Shown in pieces: positions 7,356 through 16,277 of a stretch of 64,000 nucleotides of DNA. The stretch is taken from positions 930,001-994,000 of the forward strand of contig NZ_CP015864.1 of NCBI RefSeq assembly GCF_002163755.1, given 5' to 3'. Position 1 is the stretch's first letter; the number at the start of each line of letters is the position of its first letter. The position numbers and the translations under genes are program-made. This stretch comes from Vibrio campbellii CAIM 519 = NBRC 15631 = ATCC 25920 (GTDB lineage: Bacteria > Pseudomonadota > Gammaproteobacteria > Enterobacterales > Vibrionaceae). Under the pieces are notes generated by a model. The model had not been told where the DNA came from, searched no databases, and worked only from the letters and a program-made list of their open reading frames with translations.

Positions 7356-9131
7356 TTAGGACTCTTTAATAGGCAAAACTTGCTTTACGTATTGACCAGG
7401 CGCTTCATCAATCACAGGGTTCTGCTCAGAACCCACTGGGAAAGGTTCAACTTGATCTTTTGGGCTGAATTGCAACAGCCATTGATGCCAATGCGTCCAC
7501 CAAGAGCCTTCTTGATGATTTGCATTGTTAAACCACTCATCTGCCGATTCATCAAGGTTGTCGTTTAGCCAGTAGCCATATTTGTTTTTTGCAGGGTGAT
7601 TGACGATACCAGCAATGTGCCCTGATTCACCCAAAACAAAGGTCTTGTTGCCACCTGTGTTTAGAGCGCCGCGATATGTACCCTGCCACAACGCGATATG
7701 GTCTTCTTTGGTCGATACAAAGTAGCTTGGGATCTTAATCTTATTCAGGTCGATCCACACGCCACCGATCTTCACACCTTTGTCTTGAACTAGCTTGTTC
7801 TCTAGATAGAGTTCACGCAATAAGAAGTTATGAGAAGCGGCACTCACGTTCGTACTGTCGCTGTTCCAGTACAGAAGATCGAAGTCTACAGGGCTGTTGC
7901 CTTTGAGGTAGTTATCAACGTAGTAGTTCCAATATAAGCTGTTCTCACGCAGCAAACTGAACGTCACGCTGAGAGATCGACCATCCATGTAACCTTTCGC
8001 GTTGTTTTGCGTCTCAATTGCACTAATGATGGTATCGTTGATGTACGCCCCTACTTCGCCCGGCTGAGAGAAGTCCAGTAGCGTGGTAAAGAAGCTCGCA
8101 GACTTAATGCGCTTCTTCATACGCTTCGCCGCATAGTACGCCACCGTGCTCGCCAGAACCGTACCACCGATGCAATAACCCGCTGCGTTGATTTGCTCTT
8201 GACCTGTGATGTCTTCAATTACAGTCACAGCTTTAGCGACGCCTTCCGTTACGTAGTCACCAAACTCAACGTGAGCTTGCTCTTTACCTGGGTTTCGCCA
8301 CGACATCATAAATACGCTATGGCCTTGCTCTAATAGCCAACGAACCATGGAGTTCTTCGCCGTTAGGTCAAGGATGTAGTATTTATTAATAAAAGGCGGA
8401 ACGATCAGCAACGGTGTCGCATTGACTTTTTCTGTCAAAGGACGGTACTGAATCAATTCAAATAGTTCGTTTTGGAAAACCACATCGCCAGCAGTCGTTG
8501 CCACGTCATCACCGACACGAAACGCATTGTTGTTGGTCATGCGTACTTTGAGAATATCCGCACTCGACTCGACATCTTCTTTTAACTTCTCTAAACCCGT
8601 TAGAAGGTTCTCACCATTTTGCTCAAGAGTGAGTTTTAGCAGCTCAGGGTTAGTCGCAATGAAGTTTGATGGGGAAAGTGCGTTGATGGCTTGACGAGAG
8701 AAGAAGGTAATACGCTCTTTGGTTTTCTCATCCAACCCTTCGATTGAGTCGAGTGTGTCTAGGTAGGTTTTGCTAAATAACAAATAAGATTGTTTGATAA
8801 AGCTATACATGGCTTCTTGCTGCCAAGCATCGTTTGAGAAACGCTTATCACCCTTCTCTGCTTCAATAATCTGTGTTTGATTACCTGCGAGAGCGACATT
8901 CTGCCAAATTTGAAGCTGCTGTTCCCACCACTCTGCTTGCAATTTCAAGATGGCAGCAGGTTGGTTTGCCGCTTGTTCGAACAGTTTAGCAGTATCCTCG
9001 AAGTTCACTTCTTGCATAGCCTTATTCAAAGGAGAATTCACGACTGTCTTGTTCACTTCGAAATCATGCCACCACTGTTGATTGGTTTCCTGAAGTTTTA
9101 CAAGATAGTCCGAAAAGAAGTGTTGAAACAT
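7356..9131 (-). CDS. phaC: Class I polyhydroxyalkanoate synthase PhaC
   Basis: The protein polymerises 3-hydroxyacyl-CoA into polyhydroxybutyrate at granule surfaces. An N-terminal PhaC domain is followed by an alpha/beta-hydrolase fold with the lipase-like box GYCIGGT, whose cysteine is the nucleophile; the catalytic histidine is probably in GESGHIAGIVNHP. The longest open frame reaches 9170, but its first 13 codons lie inside the hairpin and T-run that terminate the phasin transcript. The ATG at 9131 (MFQHFFSDYL) has GGAG eight bases upstream and gives 591 residues, a normal class I length. It is the last gene of the leftward pha operon. Confidence 0.95.
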   Translation of the reverse strand: MFQHFFSDYLVKLQETNQQWWHDFEVNKTVVNSPLNKAMQEVNFEDTAKLFEQAANQPAAILKLQAEWWEQQLQIWQNVALAGNQTQIIEAEKGDKRFSNDAWQQEAMYSFIKQSYLLFSKTYLDTLDSIEGLDEKTKERITFFSRQAINALSPSNFIATNPELLKLTLEQNGENLLTGLEKLKEDVESSADILKVRMTNNNAFRVGDDVATTAGDVVFQNELFELIQYRPLTEKVNATPLLIVPPFINKYYILDLTAKNSMVRWLLEQGHSVFMMSWRNPGKEQAHVEFGDYVTEGVAKAVTVIEDITGQEQINAAGYCIGGTVLASTVAYYAAKRMKKRIKSASFFTTLLDFSQPGEVGAYINDTIISAIETQNNAKGYMDGRSLSVTFSLLRENSLYWNYYVDNYLKGNSPVDFDLLYWNSDSTNVSAASHNFLLRELYLENKLVQDKGVKIGGVWIDLNKIKIPSYFVSTKEDHIALWQGTYRGALNTGGNKTFVLGESGHIAGIVNHPAKNKYGYWLNDNLDESADEWFNNANHQEGSWWTHWHQWLLQFSPKDQVEPFPVGSEQNPVIDEAPGQYVKQVLPIKES

Positions 9132-9151
9132 AGTCTTACTCCTATATTCGG

Positions 9152-9184
9152 AAAAAACAACGCCGCCCAAGAATGCGGGCGGCG
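9152..9184 (-). terminator. Terminator-like hairpin between phasin and phaC
   Basis: On the minus strand CGCCGCCC and GGGCGGCG pair over eight positions around GCATTCTT, followed by TTGTTTTTT. It lies 13 bases after the phasin stop and 20 bases before the phaC start. It should reduce readthrough so that the abundant phasin is made in excess over the synthase. Confidence 0.85.
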
Positions 9185-9197
9185 ATAAGTGGACGTA

Positions 9198-9545
9198 TTA
9201 CGCAGGAGTAACAGTCTTTAGGTTTTCCGAAGTCATTTGCTCAATGTCTTCTTTGAATTCTTTCGCGATAGCTTGCAGCTTGTTGCTGTCATCCATCATC
9301 TGCTGAGAAAGCTTAGTAAGAACGGTAAGTTGTTGGCTGTTGAAAGCGGTTAAAGAAGTCACGTCTTTGATTTCTGACGCCGCTTTCATTTGATTTAGGC
9401 CAACTTCGCTGTATGTACGAATTGCGTTCAATTGTAGCTCAGTAAGAACTTCTACGTTCTTTGTCACTAGCTTGTTGAACTTCAAGTATGGTTCTAGATT
9501 CTTTTCAGTTTGATCGCTAAAAGTTTTGAAGAAATCAGTGTACAT
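9198..9545 (-). CDS. phaP: Phasin-family polyhydroxybutyrate granule protein
   Basis: 115 residues, mostly amphipathic helix with few glycines, beginning MYTDFFKTFSDQTEKNLEPY. This is typical of the short phasin_2/TIGR01841 family. Phasins coat polyhydroxybutyrate granules and control their number and size. The gene lies between phaA and phaC, and a terminator-like hairpin follows it. AGGAGATAAACC precedes the ATG. The family assignment rests on context and composition as well as sequence. Confidence 0.85.
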   Translation of the reverse strand: MYTDFFKTFSDQTEKNLEPYLKFNKLVTKNVEVLTELQLNAIRTYSEVGLNQMKAASEIKDVTSLTAFNSQQLTVLTKLSQQMMDDSNKLQAIAKEFKEDIEQMTSENLKTVTPA

Positions 9546-9589
9546 GGTTTATCTCCTAGAGAAAGAATTAAAAATTTTCGTTTAAATAA

Positions 9590-10801
9590 CTATTTAACTG
9601 CTTTTACAACCACAGCCGTGCCCATACCGCCGCCCACACAAAGTGAAGCAACACCGTATTGACCGTCTTGTTTGTGAAGTTCGTGTACTAGCGTAACCAG
9701 AATACGGTTACCCGACGCACCGAGTGGGTGACCCAATGCGATAGCGCCACCATTAAAGTTGGCCTTATCTTGAATTGAGCTCACTGGTACTTGGTTGGTT
9801 TCTGCCAGTTTATGAATCACACCTAGCGCTTGTGCAGCAAAGGCTTCATTTAATTCATAAACATCAATATCGCTGGTATTCAGCTCGGCTTTTTGCAGCG
9901 CCTTGTTGACTGATTCCACAGGACCAAGACCCATAACCTTAGGATCTAAACCTGATTGAGCGTAGCTCACCACTTCAGCAATTGGCGTCAAGCCGTGCGC
10001 TTGAACCGCGCTTTCTGATGCTAAAATGATGGCACTTGCACCGTCGTTAATGCCTGACGCATTGCCTGCAGTTACTGTGCCTTCACGGTCAAACGCAGGG
10101 CGTAGCTTGCTCAAACCTTCCATTGTCGCGTTTGCTTTTGGGTATTCATCCGTATCAAATACGACGATTTCTCGACGTTGCTTGACTTCTACAGGAACAA
10201 TTTCGTCTTTGAATTTGCCTGCTTCAATCGCTGCCACCGCTTTTTGTTGGCTCGAGAGTGCATATTCGTCTTGTTGTTGACGCGATAAACCCACTTCCTT
10301 AGCCACATTTTCTGCCGTTACGCCCATGTGGTATTGGTTGTAAACGTCTGTCAAACCGTCAGCAATAAGGAGATCTTTCAACTCCATGTTGCCCATTTTG
10401 TTACCGTCGCGCACAAGGCTAGGCACGATGAATGGGATTTGCGACATTACCTCAACGCCAGCTGCTACAACGACTTCTGCATCGCCACTGCGAATATGAG
10501 AAACGCCATCCATGACGGTTTTCATACCACTGCCGCAAACCATGTTGACGCCATATGCAGGTACTGACTCCGGAATACCAGCAAACAATGCTGCTTGGCG
10601 CCCAACACCCATGCCTTGGCCCGCAGCAATCACGTTACCAACGAGCACTTCATCGACCTTATCGGCAGAAAGTGATGCAGTCTCAAGCGCACCTTTAATC
10701 GCGACCGCAGCAAGATTACCTGCCGAGGTATTTTTTAGACTTCCACCAAATGCGCCAATTGGGGTACGTTTCGCAGCAACAATAAATACTTTTTCCATCA
10801 T
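9590..10801 (-). CDS. phaA: Acetyl-CoA acetyltransferase (beta-ketothiolase) PhaA
   Basis: About 403 residues. The thiolase signature cysteine is in VCGSGMK (near residue 88), the catalytic histidine in ALGHPLGASG, and the second catalytic cysteine in SLCVGGGMGTA near the C-terminus. It condenses two acetyl-CoA into acetoacetyl-CoA, the first step of polyhydroxybutyrate synthesis. The open frame begins TTG-ATG-ATG; AAGGAG lies five bases before the first ATG (10801), which was chosen. It starts nine bases after phaB. Confidence 0.95.
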   Translation of the reverse strand: MMEKVFIVAAKRTPIGAFGGSLKNTSAGNLAAVAIKGALETASLSADKVDEVLVGNVIAAGQGMGVGRQAALFAGIPESVPAYGVNMVCGSGMKTVMDGVSHIRSGDAEVVVAAGVEVMSQIPFIVPSLVRDGNKMGNMELKDLLIADGLTDVYNQYHMGVTAENVAKEVGLSRQQQDEYALSSQQKAVAAIEAGKFKDEIVPVEVKQRREIVVFDTDEYPKANATMEGLSKLRPAFDREGTVTAGNASGINDGASAIILASESAVQAHGLTPIAEVVSYAQSGLDPKVMGLGPVESVNKALQKAELNTSDIDVYELNEAFAAQALGVIHKLAETNQVPVSSIQDKANFNGGAIALGHPLGASGNRILVTLVHELHKQDGQYGVASLCVGGGMGTAVVVKAVK

Positions 10802-10810
10802 CAATACTCC

Positions 10811-11551
10811 TTAGTGCATGTATAGGCCGCCATTCACCGACAATGTTTCGCCGGTGATGTACGCGCCTGCATCACTTACTAAAAAGCTCACTGATGCAGC
10901 AATTTCTTCTGGCGTCGCCAGACGCTTCATTGGAATTTGACTCGTGATCGACTCAAGCACTTCTGGTTTCATCTGTTCAACCATTGGAGTGCCTGTGTAT
11001 CCCGGAGCAATAACATTTACTGTGACGCCTGAACGTGCGCCCTCATAGGCTAATGCTTTGGAGAATCCAATCATGCCAGCTTTTGCTGCCGAGTAGTTTG
11101 CTTGCCCAAACTGCCCTTTCAGACCATTCACAGAAGAGATATTGATGATGCGACCACCACCTTTTTCACACATGGCTGCGAAAAGTGGCTGCGTCACATT
11201 GAACAAGCTATTTAGGTTGGTATTGATCACGTCGTTCCAAGCTTGAGCAGTCATCTTTTTGAACACGCCATCACGTGTGATACCTGCGTTGTTGATAACG
11301 ACATCTATTGTCCCTTCTTCCTCGAGGATAAGTGCCAATTTCTCGGCACACTGAGCGGTGTCGGTTACGTCTAATTCAAAAAGGCGAACCTGATCTTTGG
11401 TAAACCCTTTTTCATTAAACCATTCCAAAGCACACTCATATTTACCAGTAAAATACGTTGCAATAACGCGGTAACCATCATTCACTAGTTGAGAGGAAAT
11501 TGCAGAACCAATTCCGCCTTTTGATCCAGTGATCAAAGCGACTTTCTTCAT
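10811..11551 (-). CDS. phaB: Acetoacetyl-CoA reductase PhaB
   Basis: Short-chain dehydrogenase of 246 residues from the chosen start MKKVALITGSKGGIGSA. The cofactor loop TGSKGGIG, the NNAG motif and the catalytic Ser/Tyr/Lys (SSVNG, YSAAKAG) are all present. It reduces acetoacetyl-CoA to (R)-3-hydroxybutyryl-CoA with NADPH. The open frame could begin 22 codons earlier at 11617, but those codons cover an 18-base dyad and do not resemble the family. The ATG at 11551 has GGAG eight bases upstream. It is the first gene of the operon. Confidence 0.94.
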   Translation of the reverse strand: MKKVALITGSKGGIGSAISSQLVNDGYRVIATYFTGKYECALEWFNEKGFTKDQVRLFELDVTDTAQCAEKLALILEEEGTIDVVINNAGITRDGVFKKMTAQAWNDVINTNLNSLFNVTQPLFAAMCEKGGGRIINISSVNGLKGQFGQANYSAAKAGMIGFSKALAYEGARSGVTVNVIAPGYTGTPMVEQMKPEVLESITSQIPMKRLATPEEIAASVSFLVSDAGAYITGETLSVNGGLYMH

Positions 11552-12309
11552 TAAAAAGACTCCATTCTTAACGGCATTAAAAAAGCGAATTAAGACACTG
11601 GCGAAATTCTTCGCCAACTGACATGTTAATATATTCTTGTGGCAACAAATCCTCTGCCGCCTTTATTTTTAAGTTAACCTAGAATTGTTACATTTCAAAT
11701 AAAAAACCAAATCATTTTCATAAGATTGATTTAGATCTCACTCAGAATGAAATGTTATAAAAACGTTAATCTAGATTAAGTCATTGATAGAAAAGAGCTT
11801 TTAATAAAAATAGATTACTAAACTAAAATGTAAACCATCATATATTCAATCACTTAGGTGATTTTTCATCTACGTTACATTTGCAAGTAGTTTAAGATCA
11901 TCTTTCTTTATTTAACTAATAAATCTCAATCAAATCATTAGATAAATACCTTCAAAGCTTATACATACCAAATGTTAAATATATCATTTACTTACCTATA
12001 AAGAACTTAGGAATAGCGAGTTCAACTTTGACCTTTACTGATAAAAAAGAAATCTATTCAATTAACAATCAATACCAAAAATATGATTCGATTTTATAAA
12101 TAGAAACACAGAGACTAATCTATTCTTGCCATTATTTTGTGCAAAGGCGCACTAATATGTCGCACGCATTTAATTGCTATTTAGATTTTATTAAATAGCT
12201 GAATGTTAGCCCTATACTACCCATGACTATTTTCTTTAAAGATGGCATTGAACGTCACTTTGCACTATCTTTGAGCCCTAACTCCTAAATTACATAATTA
12301 CCAATATTC
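11552..12309. other. AT-rich divergent control region between phaB and a LysE gene
   Basis: 758 bases with no supportable gene. The phaB-proximal part holds the dyad at 11599-11616. The rest (about 11640-12290) is very AT-rich with many short A- and T-tracts, which suggests silencing by H-NS-like proteins or a bent promoter region. No clear promoter pair could be assigned. Confidence 0.6.
11599..11616. promoter_or_regulatory. Perfect dyad in the phaB leader
   Basis: TGGCGAA and TTCGCCA flank ATTC, giving seven perfect pairs on each side. It lies 48 bases upstream of the phaB ATG. It could be a repressor operator for the pha operon or an mRNA hairpin. The binding protein is unknown. Confidence 0.55.
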
Positions 12310-12930
12310 ATGAATGCCGCTTTACTAACCATGTTCATTCCTACCTTCTTCTTTGTTTCGATCACGCCTGGGATGTGTATGACCCTTGCTCTTACGTTAG
12401 GAATGAGTATTGGGTATCGCCGTACCCTTTGGATGATGGCTGGTGAACTGGTTGGCGTGGCACTGGTGTCTGTCTCTGCGGTATTGGGCATCGCTGCAAT
12501 AATGCTGAATTATCCTTGGTTATTTACCGCCCTTAAATTAATTGGTGGTGGCTACCTTCTCTATTTAGGCATCGAAATGTGGCGCTCACGTGGCAAACTC
12601 GCCATCAACGTTGAGAATGTTGATGTCCCGACCAGTGGCAACTGGGATTTGGTTTTACAGGGCTTTGTCACCGCAATCGCCAACCCTAAAGGTTGGGCGT
12701 TTATGATTTCCCTTCTGCCGCCTTTTATCAATCAAAATGCCGCTCTTGCGCCTCAGCTGATCGTACTTGTTTCGATTATTCTGATGTTCGAGTTCATTTG
12801 TATGTCGCTTTACGCAACGGGGGGCAAAGGCTTGAAGCGTTTACTGGGGCAATCAAAAAACGTCCGCTTGATGAACCGTATTGCTGGCACCTTGATGATG
12901 GGTGTGGGTGTTTGGCTGTTGATGAGTTAA
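12310..12930 (+). CDS. LysE/RhtB-family amino-acid exporter
   Basis: 206 residues with about six hydrophobic segments and the family pattern SITPGMCMTLALTLGMSIGYRRT at the N-terminus. GYLLYLGIEMWRS near residue 80 and AIANPKGWAFMISLLPPF near 120 are also typical. Such proteins export amino acids or homoserine-type compounds using the proton gradient. The substrate cannot be read from the sequence. It is followed after 30 bases by a small conserved-looking gene in the same direction. Confidence 0.9.
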   Translation: MNAALLTMFIPTFFFVSITPGMCMTLALTLGMSIGYRRTLWMMAGELVGVALVSVSAVLGIAAIMLNYPWLFTALKLIGGGYLLYLGIEMWRSRGKLAINVENVDVPTSGNWDLVLQGFVTAIANPKGWAFMISLLPPFINQNAALAPQLIVLVSIILMFEFICMSLYATGGKGLKRLLGQSKNVRLMNRIAGTLMMGVGVWLLMS

Positions 12931-12960
12931 GGAAAGCGTTTTCGATAGAAAGTCCGAGTT

Positions 12961-13227
12961 ATGAAGAAAATTTTAGATAAGATAAAACAGGCCATCGGTG
13001 AGGTATTGGATTTCCATGCTCGAGTATGGGTAGTAAATGTCTACGCTGGTGAACACAAAGGAGAGTCTTATGTGGTCAATGAGGACAGCTTCTCTGAGCC
13101 GTTACAGTGGATGAAAAAGAAAGGCTACAAAGATTCCATGCTCACCAAAGTAGAATCAATGAAGCGATCCCAGGTGATTGAGTTTGATTTGGGCTCAGTC
13201 AAACATCGACTGATGAGAGTCGAATAA
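12961..13227 (+). CDS. Small protein of unknown function
   Basis: 88 residues, probably cytoplasmic, with no signal peptide and many lysines (MKKILDKIKQAIGEVLDFHARVWVVNVYAG at the start). It probably shares a transcript with the upstream LysE gene, only 30 bases away. I do not recognise the family. Normal codon use and an intact frame suggest a real gene. Confidence 0.65.
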   Translation: MKKILDKIKQAIGEVLDFHARVWVVNVYAGEHKGESYVVNEDSFSEPLQWMKKKGYKDSMLTKVESMKRSQVIEFDLGSVKHRLMRVE

Positions 13228-13243
13228 CGCCCTCTTCTATTTC

Positions 13244-13306
13244 GTTTCTCGTTTCTCGTTTCTCGTTTCTCGTTTCTCGTTTCTCGTTTCTCGTTTCTCG
13301 TTTCTC
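13244..13306. repeat. Nine tandem copies of the heptamer GTTTCTC
   Basis: 63 bases made of nine exact consecutive GTTTCTC units, 17 bases after the 88-residue gene and just before the secF terminator. Perfect identity between units suggests recent slippage, so copy number probably varies between strains. It lies between two convergent genes and outside any gene. Confidence 0.97.
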
Positions 13307-13311
13307 TAGAT

Positions 13312-13340
13312 AAAAAAGCGCCACTCAAATTGAGTGGCGC
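13312..13340 (-). terminator. Terminator of the vemP-secD-secF transcript
   Basis: GCGCCACTCA (13318-13327) and TGAGTGGCGC (13331-13340) form a ten-pair stem. On the minus strand it is followed by TTTTTTA. It lies 27 bases after the secF stop. Confidence 0.9.
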
Positions 13341-13367
13341 AAGCACTTTTACCTTACACACCAAGTA

Positions 13368-14270
13368 TTATGGTGCAGTGTCGATCTCTACTGGTAGGTA
13401 GTGTTTTGGTTCTAGCTTCAACCATTCAGGAAGCACCGTACCAATCGAGATAGATGACCACGTACCAGATAGTACGCCGATAAACATTGCAGTCGAGAAG
13501 CCAGCCAAAGCTGAGCCGCCCATAATCCACAGCGCGCCAACGGTGATCAGAGTAGTCCCTGACGTCACCATAGTACGTGAGAATGTCGCCAGTACTGCTT
13601 CGTCGTTGATTTGCTCTGTTTTCCAGTTTTGCTTAGCCACCAGCAGTTCACGAATACGGTCTGCGATGATGATCGAGTCATTCAACGAGTAGCCAAGAAT
13701 TGCCAGAATCGCCGCAAACACCGTTAGGTTGAACTCCATTTGCGTGATTGCAAAGAAGCCGAGAACTAAGATAACGTCGTGTGCCAGAGCAAACAGCGAA
13801 CCACTTGCCAAACGCCACTCAAAGCGGAAACACAAGTAACCAAGAATCGTCAGTACTGAAATCAATAGTGCTAAACCACCTTGATCAAACAGCTCTTGAC
13901 CTACTTGAGCACCAACGATGCTGTTACTTACCACATCAACTTGGTGTGAGATTGGTTTAAGCACATCTGCTACGCTCGGTAGTGTTTGACCTTCTGCAGG
14001 TGCAGAGTAACGAATCACCCAACGGCCATCTTCACCTGAACGCGTGACTGATGTTGATTCGCCAAGCTTTGGTTGAAGTGCGTTAAGCAGATCATGGTTA
14101 GTCAATTGTTTATCGACTTTCACTTCAGTAACCATACCACCAGTGAAGTCTAGACCTAGGTTAAGCCCTTTCATTCCCAGAGCAACAAGAGCAATAATCG
14201 TTAGAACTGCCGATACAGCAGTCGTGAAGTAACGAATCTTACGGATATTTTGTTTTAGCATTTCGACCAT
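13368..14270 (-). CDS. secF: Protein translocase subunit SecF (VemP-controlled copy)
   Basis: 300 residues with six membrane segments and a periplasmic loop after the first, as in SecF. The conserved DFTGGM motif is present near residue 37 (LGLDFTGGMVTEVKV), as is the SLNDSIIIADRIRE block. With SecD it pulls preproteins across the membrane using the sodium- or proton-motive force. It starts two bases after secD. Vibrios generally have a second secDF elsewhere; the vemP gene upstream marks this one as the regulated copy (SecDF2 in V. alginolyticus). Confidence 0.95.
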   Translation of the reverse strand: MVEMLKQNIRKIRYFTTAVSAVLTIIALVALGMKGLNLGLDFTGGMVTEVKVDKQLTNHDLLNALQPKLGESTSVTRSGEDGRWVIRYSAPAEGQTLPSVADVLKPISHQVDVVSNSIVGAQVGQELFDQGGLALLISVLTILGYLCFRFEWRLASGSLFALAHDVILVLGFFAITQMEFNLTVFAAILAILGYSLNDSIIIADRIRELLVAKQNWKTEQINDEAVLATFSRTMVTSGTTLITVGALWIMGGSALAGFSTAMFIGVLSGTWSSISIGTVLPEWLKLEPKHYLPVEIDTAP

Positions 14271-14272
14271 GA

Positions 14273-16111
14273 TTAAACCCTCACATCACGACGGCCATCG
14301 CGGCCCCAAATTAAATTGATCATTGCACGAGAAGCGAATACGCCTGTAAACATACTGGTCATCAGCCCCAAGCCTAGCGTTAGCGCGAAGCCTTGGATTG
14401 GACCGTTACCAATCGCGTATAGAATCACAGCAGTGATCATGGTGGTGATGTTGGCATCAAGGATAGTTGCGAATGCACTGTCGAAGCCGAGGTCGATCGC
14501 TTGAGCGAAGCTGCGGCCTTCACGCATTTTGTCTTTGATACGTTCGAAGATGATTACGTTGGTATCCACCGCCATACCGACAGTCAGAACCAAACCAGCA
14601 ATACCAGGAAGCGTTAGTACGGCACCAGGAAGCAGTGCGATTAGACCAAGCAAGCAAAGCATGTTTGCACACAAAGCCACGTTCGCAACCCAACCAAGAC
14701 GACGGTACCAAAGTGCCATAAATGTCAGGGTTAGACCCATACCTAGTGCTAGAGCAGCAAAACCGTTTTGGATGTTTTCTGCACCTAGAGATGCACCAAT
14801 TGTACGTTCTTCAACGATCGTCACTGGCGCAGTTAGAGAACCTGCACGCAGAAGCAGCGCAAGCTGTTGTGCTTCATCCATGCTACCCGCACCTGTGATG
14901 CGGAATTGGCTACCAAGTTGAGACTGGATAGTTGCAATACTGATGACGCGCTCACTACGCTCTGTCATACCACGTTCATCCGTTTTGTACTCGCGGTATA
15001 CGGTCGCCATTGGTTTGCCGATGTGTGTTGCAGAGAAGTCACTCATCTTCTTGCCACCCGCGTGGTCTAGAGAGATGTTTACTTCTGACATACCCATTTT
15101 GTCGACACCAGCACGTGCGTTTACGATGTGCTCACCGGTTAGTACTGGGCGCTTAGTCAGAATTACTGTACGACCGTCGTTGTCTTTCAATACAAGTTCT
15201 TGGCTACTACGAGCTTGACCTGCGTCTTTTACTTCATAGAACGCAAGGCTGGCTGTTGCACCGATAACGTTTTTCGCTTGTGCTGGATCTTGAACACCTG
15301 GAAGCTCAATACGGATGCTCTCTTTGCCTTGGCGTTGAACCAACGCTTCTGTAATACCCAGCTCTTCGATACGACCACGCATGATCTTCAAGTTTTGTTG
15401 AAGTGTTGTGGTTTGGAATTCTTGGATATTCTGTTCACTTGGTTGAAGCTCAAAACCGCGATCTGAGCCAGTCATTGTCCAACCAGGGTAGTTTTGACGA
15501 ATGAATTGGCTTGCCGCTCTAAGACCCGCTTCGTTCTCGCTGTTTACTGCGATGTGGTTGTACGCTTCTGCACGAACTTGAACACCGCGAATACGCTCTT
15601 CACGCAGATTTGCTTTGATCTCATCAACCAATGCATCACGTTGTTCCTCGAACGCTTTGTTCACATCTACGTTTAGTAGGAATTGCACCCCGCCACGAAG
15701 GTCAAGACCAAGTTTGATCGGGCTAAAGCCCATTTCGTTCAACCATTCAGGTGCAACAGAAACGTAAGAGAACGTAATGCTGCCGTCTTTGTCTAGCTGC
15801 TCGTTAAGCAATGCGCGTGCTTTACTTTGCGCGTCTTCGCCATCAAAAACGATGGTGGTTTTTCCGTCTTTCTCAATGATCTTAGATGCAGGAATATGAT
15901 GCGTTTTCAACAGTTGGTCTAGCTGGACCACTGACATCGCACTGTTGCTTTGGTCAGCGAACGTGACCTGAATAGAAGGCTGCTCACCAAACCAGGTTGG
16001 GATCGCGCTCAAGGTTAAAATAATAACGGTCGTAATAAGTACGACGTATTTCCATGCTGAGTAATGATTCAGCACTTTTCTGTTCTTTTGTGGTTTTGGT
16101 GTTTTCTTCAT
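14273..16111 (-). CDS. secD: Protein translocase subunit SecD (VemP-controlled copy)
   Basis: 612 residues. One N-terminal membrane segment, a large periplasmic region containing the LGLDLRGGVQFLLNVD block (around residue 137), and five C-terminal membrane segments with VGMAVDTNVIIFERIKDKMREGRS follow the SecD plan. It acts with SecF and SecYEG in export. Its Shine-Dalgarno sequence (GAAGGG) overlaps a hairpin at 16125-16142, so translation should be low unless the hairpin is opened. In V. alginolyticus stalling on vemP opens the equivalent structure. Confidence 0.95.
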   Translation of the reverse strand: MKKTPKPQKNRKVLNHYSAWKYVVLITTVIILTLSAIPTWFGEQPSIQVTFADQSNSAMSVVQLDQLLKTHHIPASKIIEKDGKTTIVFDGEDAQSKARALLNEQLDKDGSITFSYVSVAPEWLNEMGFSPIKLGLDLRGGVQFLLNVDVNKAFEEQRDALVDEIKANLREERIRGVQVRAEAYNHIAVNSENEAGLRAASQFIRQNYPGWTMTGSDRGFELQPSEQNIQEFQTTTLQQNLKIMRGRIEELGITEALVQRQGKESIRIELPGVQDPAQAKNVIGATASLAFYEVKDAGQARSSQELVLKDNDGRTVILTKRPVLTGEHIVNARAGVDKMGMSEVNISLDHAGGKKMSDFSATHIGKPMATVYREYKTDERGMTERSERVISIATIQSQLGSQFRITGAGSMDEAQQLALLLRAGSLTAPVTIVEERTIGASLGAENIQNGFAALALGMGLTLTFMALWYRRLGWVANVALCANMLCLLGLIALLPGAVLTLPGIAGLVLTVGMAVDTNVIIFERIKDKMREGRSFAQAIDLGFDSAFATILDANITTMITAVILYAIGNGPIQGFALTLGLGLMTSMFTGVFASRAMINLIWGRDGRRDVRV

Positions 16112-16124
16112 GTAAACATCATCC

Positions 16125-16142
16125 CTTCACTGAGCAGTGAAG
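16125..16142 (-). promoter_or_regulatory. Hairpin masking the secD ribosome-binding site
   Basis: On the minus strand CTTCACTG and CAGTGAAG pair over eight positions around CT. The 3' arm runs into the secD Shine-Dalgarno (GAAGGG), 14 bases before the ATG. This fits the known VemP scheme, in which ribosome stalling on vemP frees the secD site. Confidence 0.7.
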
Positions 16143-16277
16143 CTTTAAATAATTAAATTCAAGACACGACAAAACGCTTACCTGAACGATATGCAGGTAC
16201 AGAATGCCCAGAGATTTAGTGGCCCTGTTGAAGAGTTATCGTGTTAAGAACGCACAAGATGTGCAGAGTGATGGTGC

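Noticed and set aside
13244..13306. Possible CRISPR array
   Set aside because: The units are seven bases long with no spacers; it is a simple tandem repeat.
13125..13364. Repetitive RETRNEK-type frame on the minus strand
   Set aside because: It is only the translation of the heptamer array and has no ribosome site.
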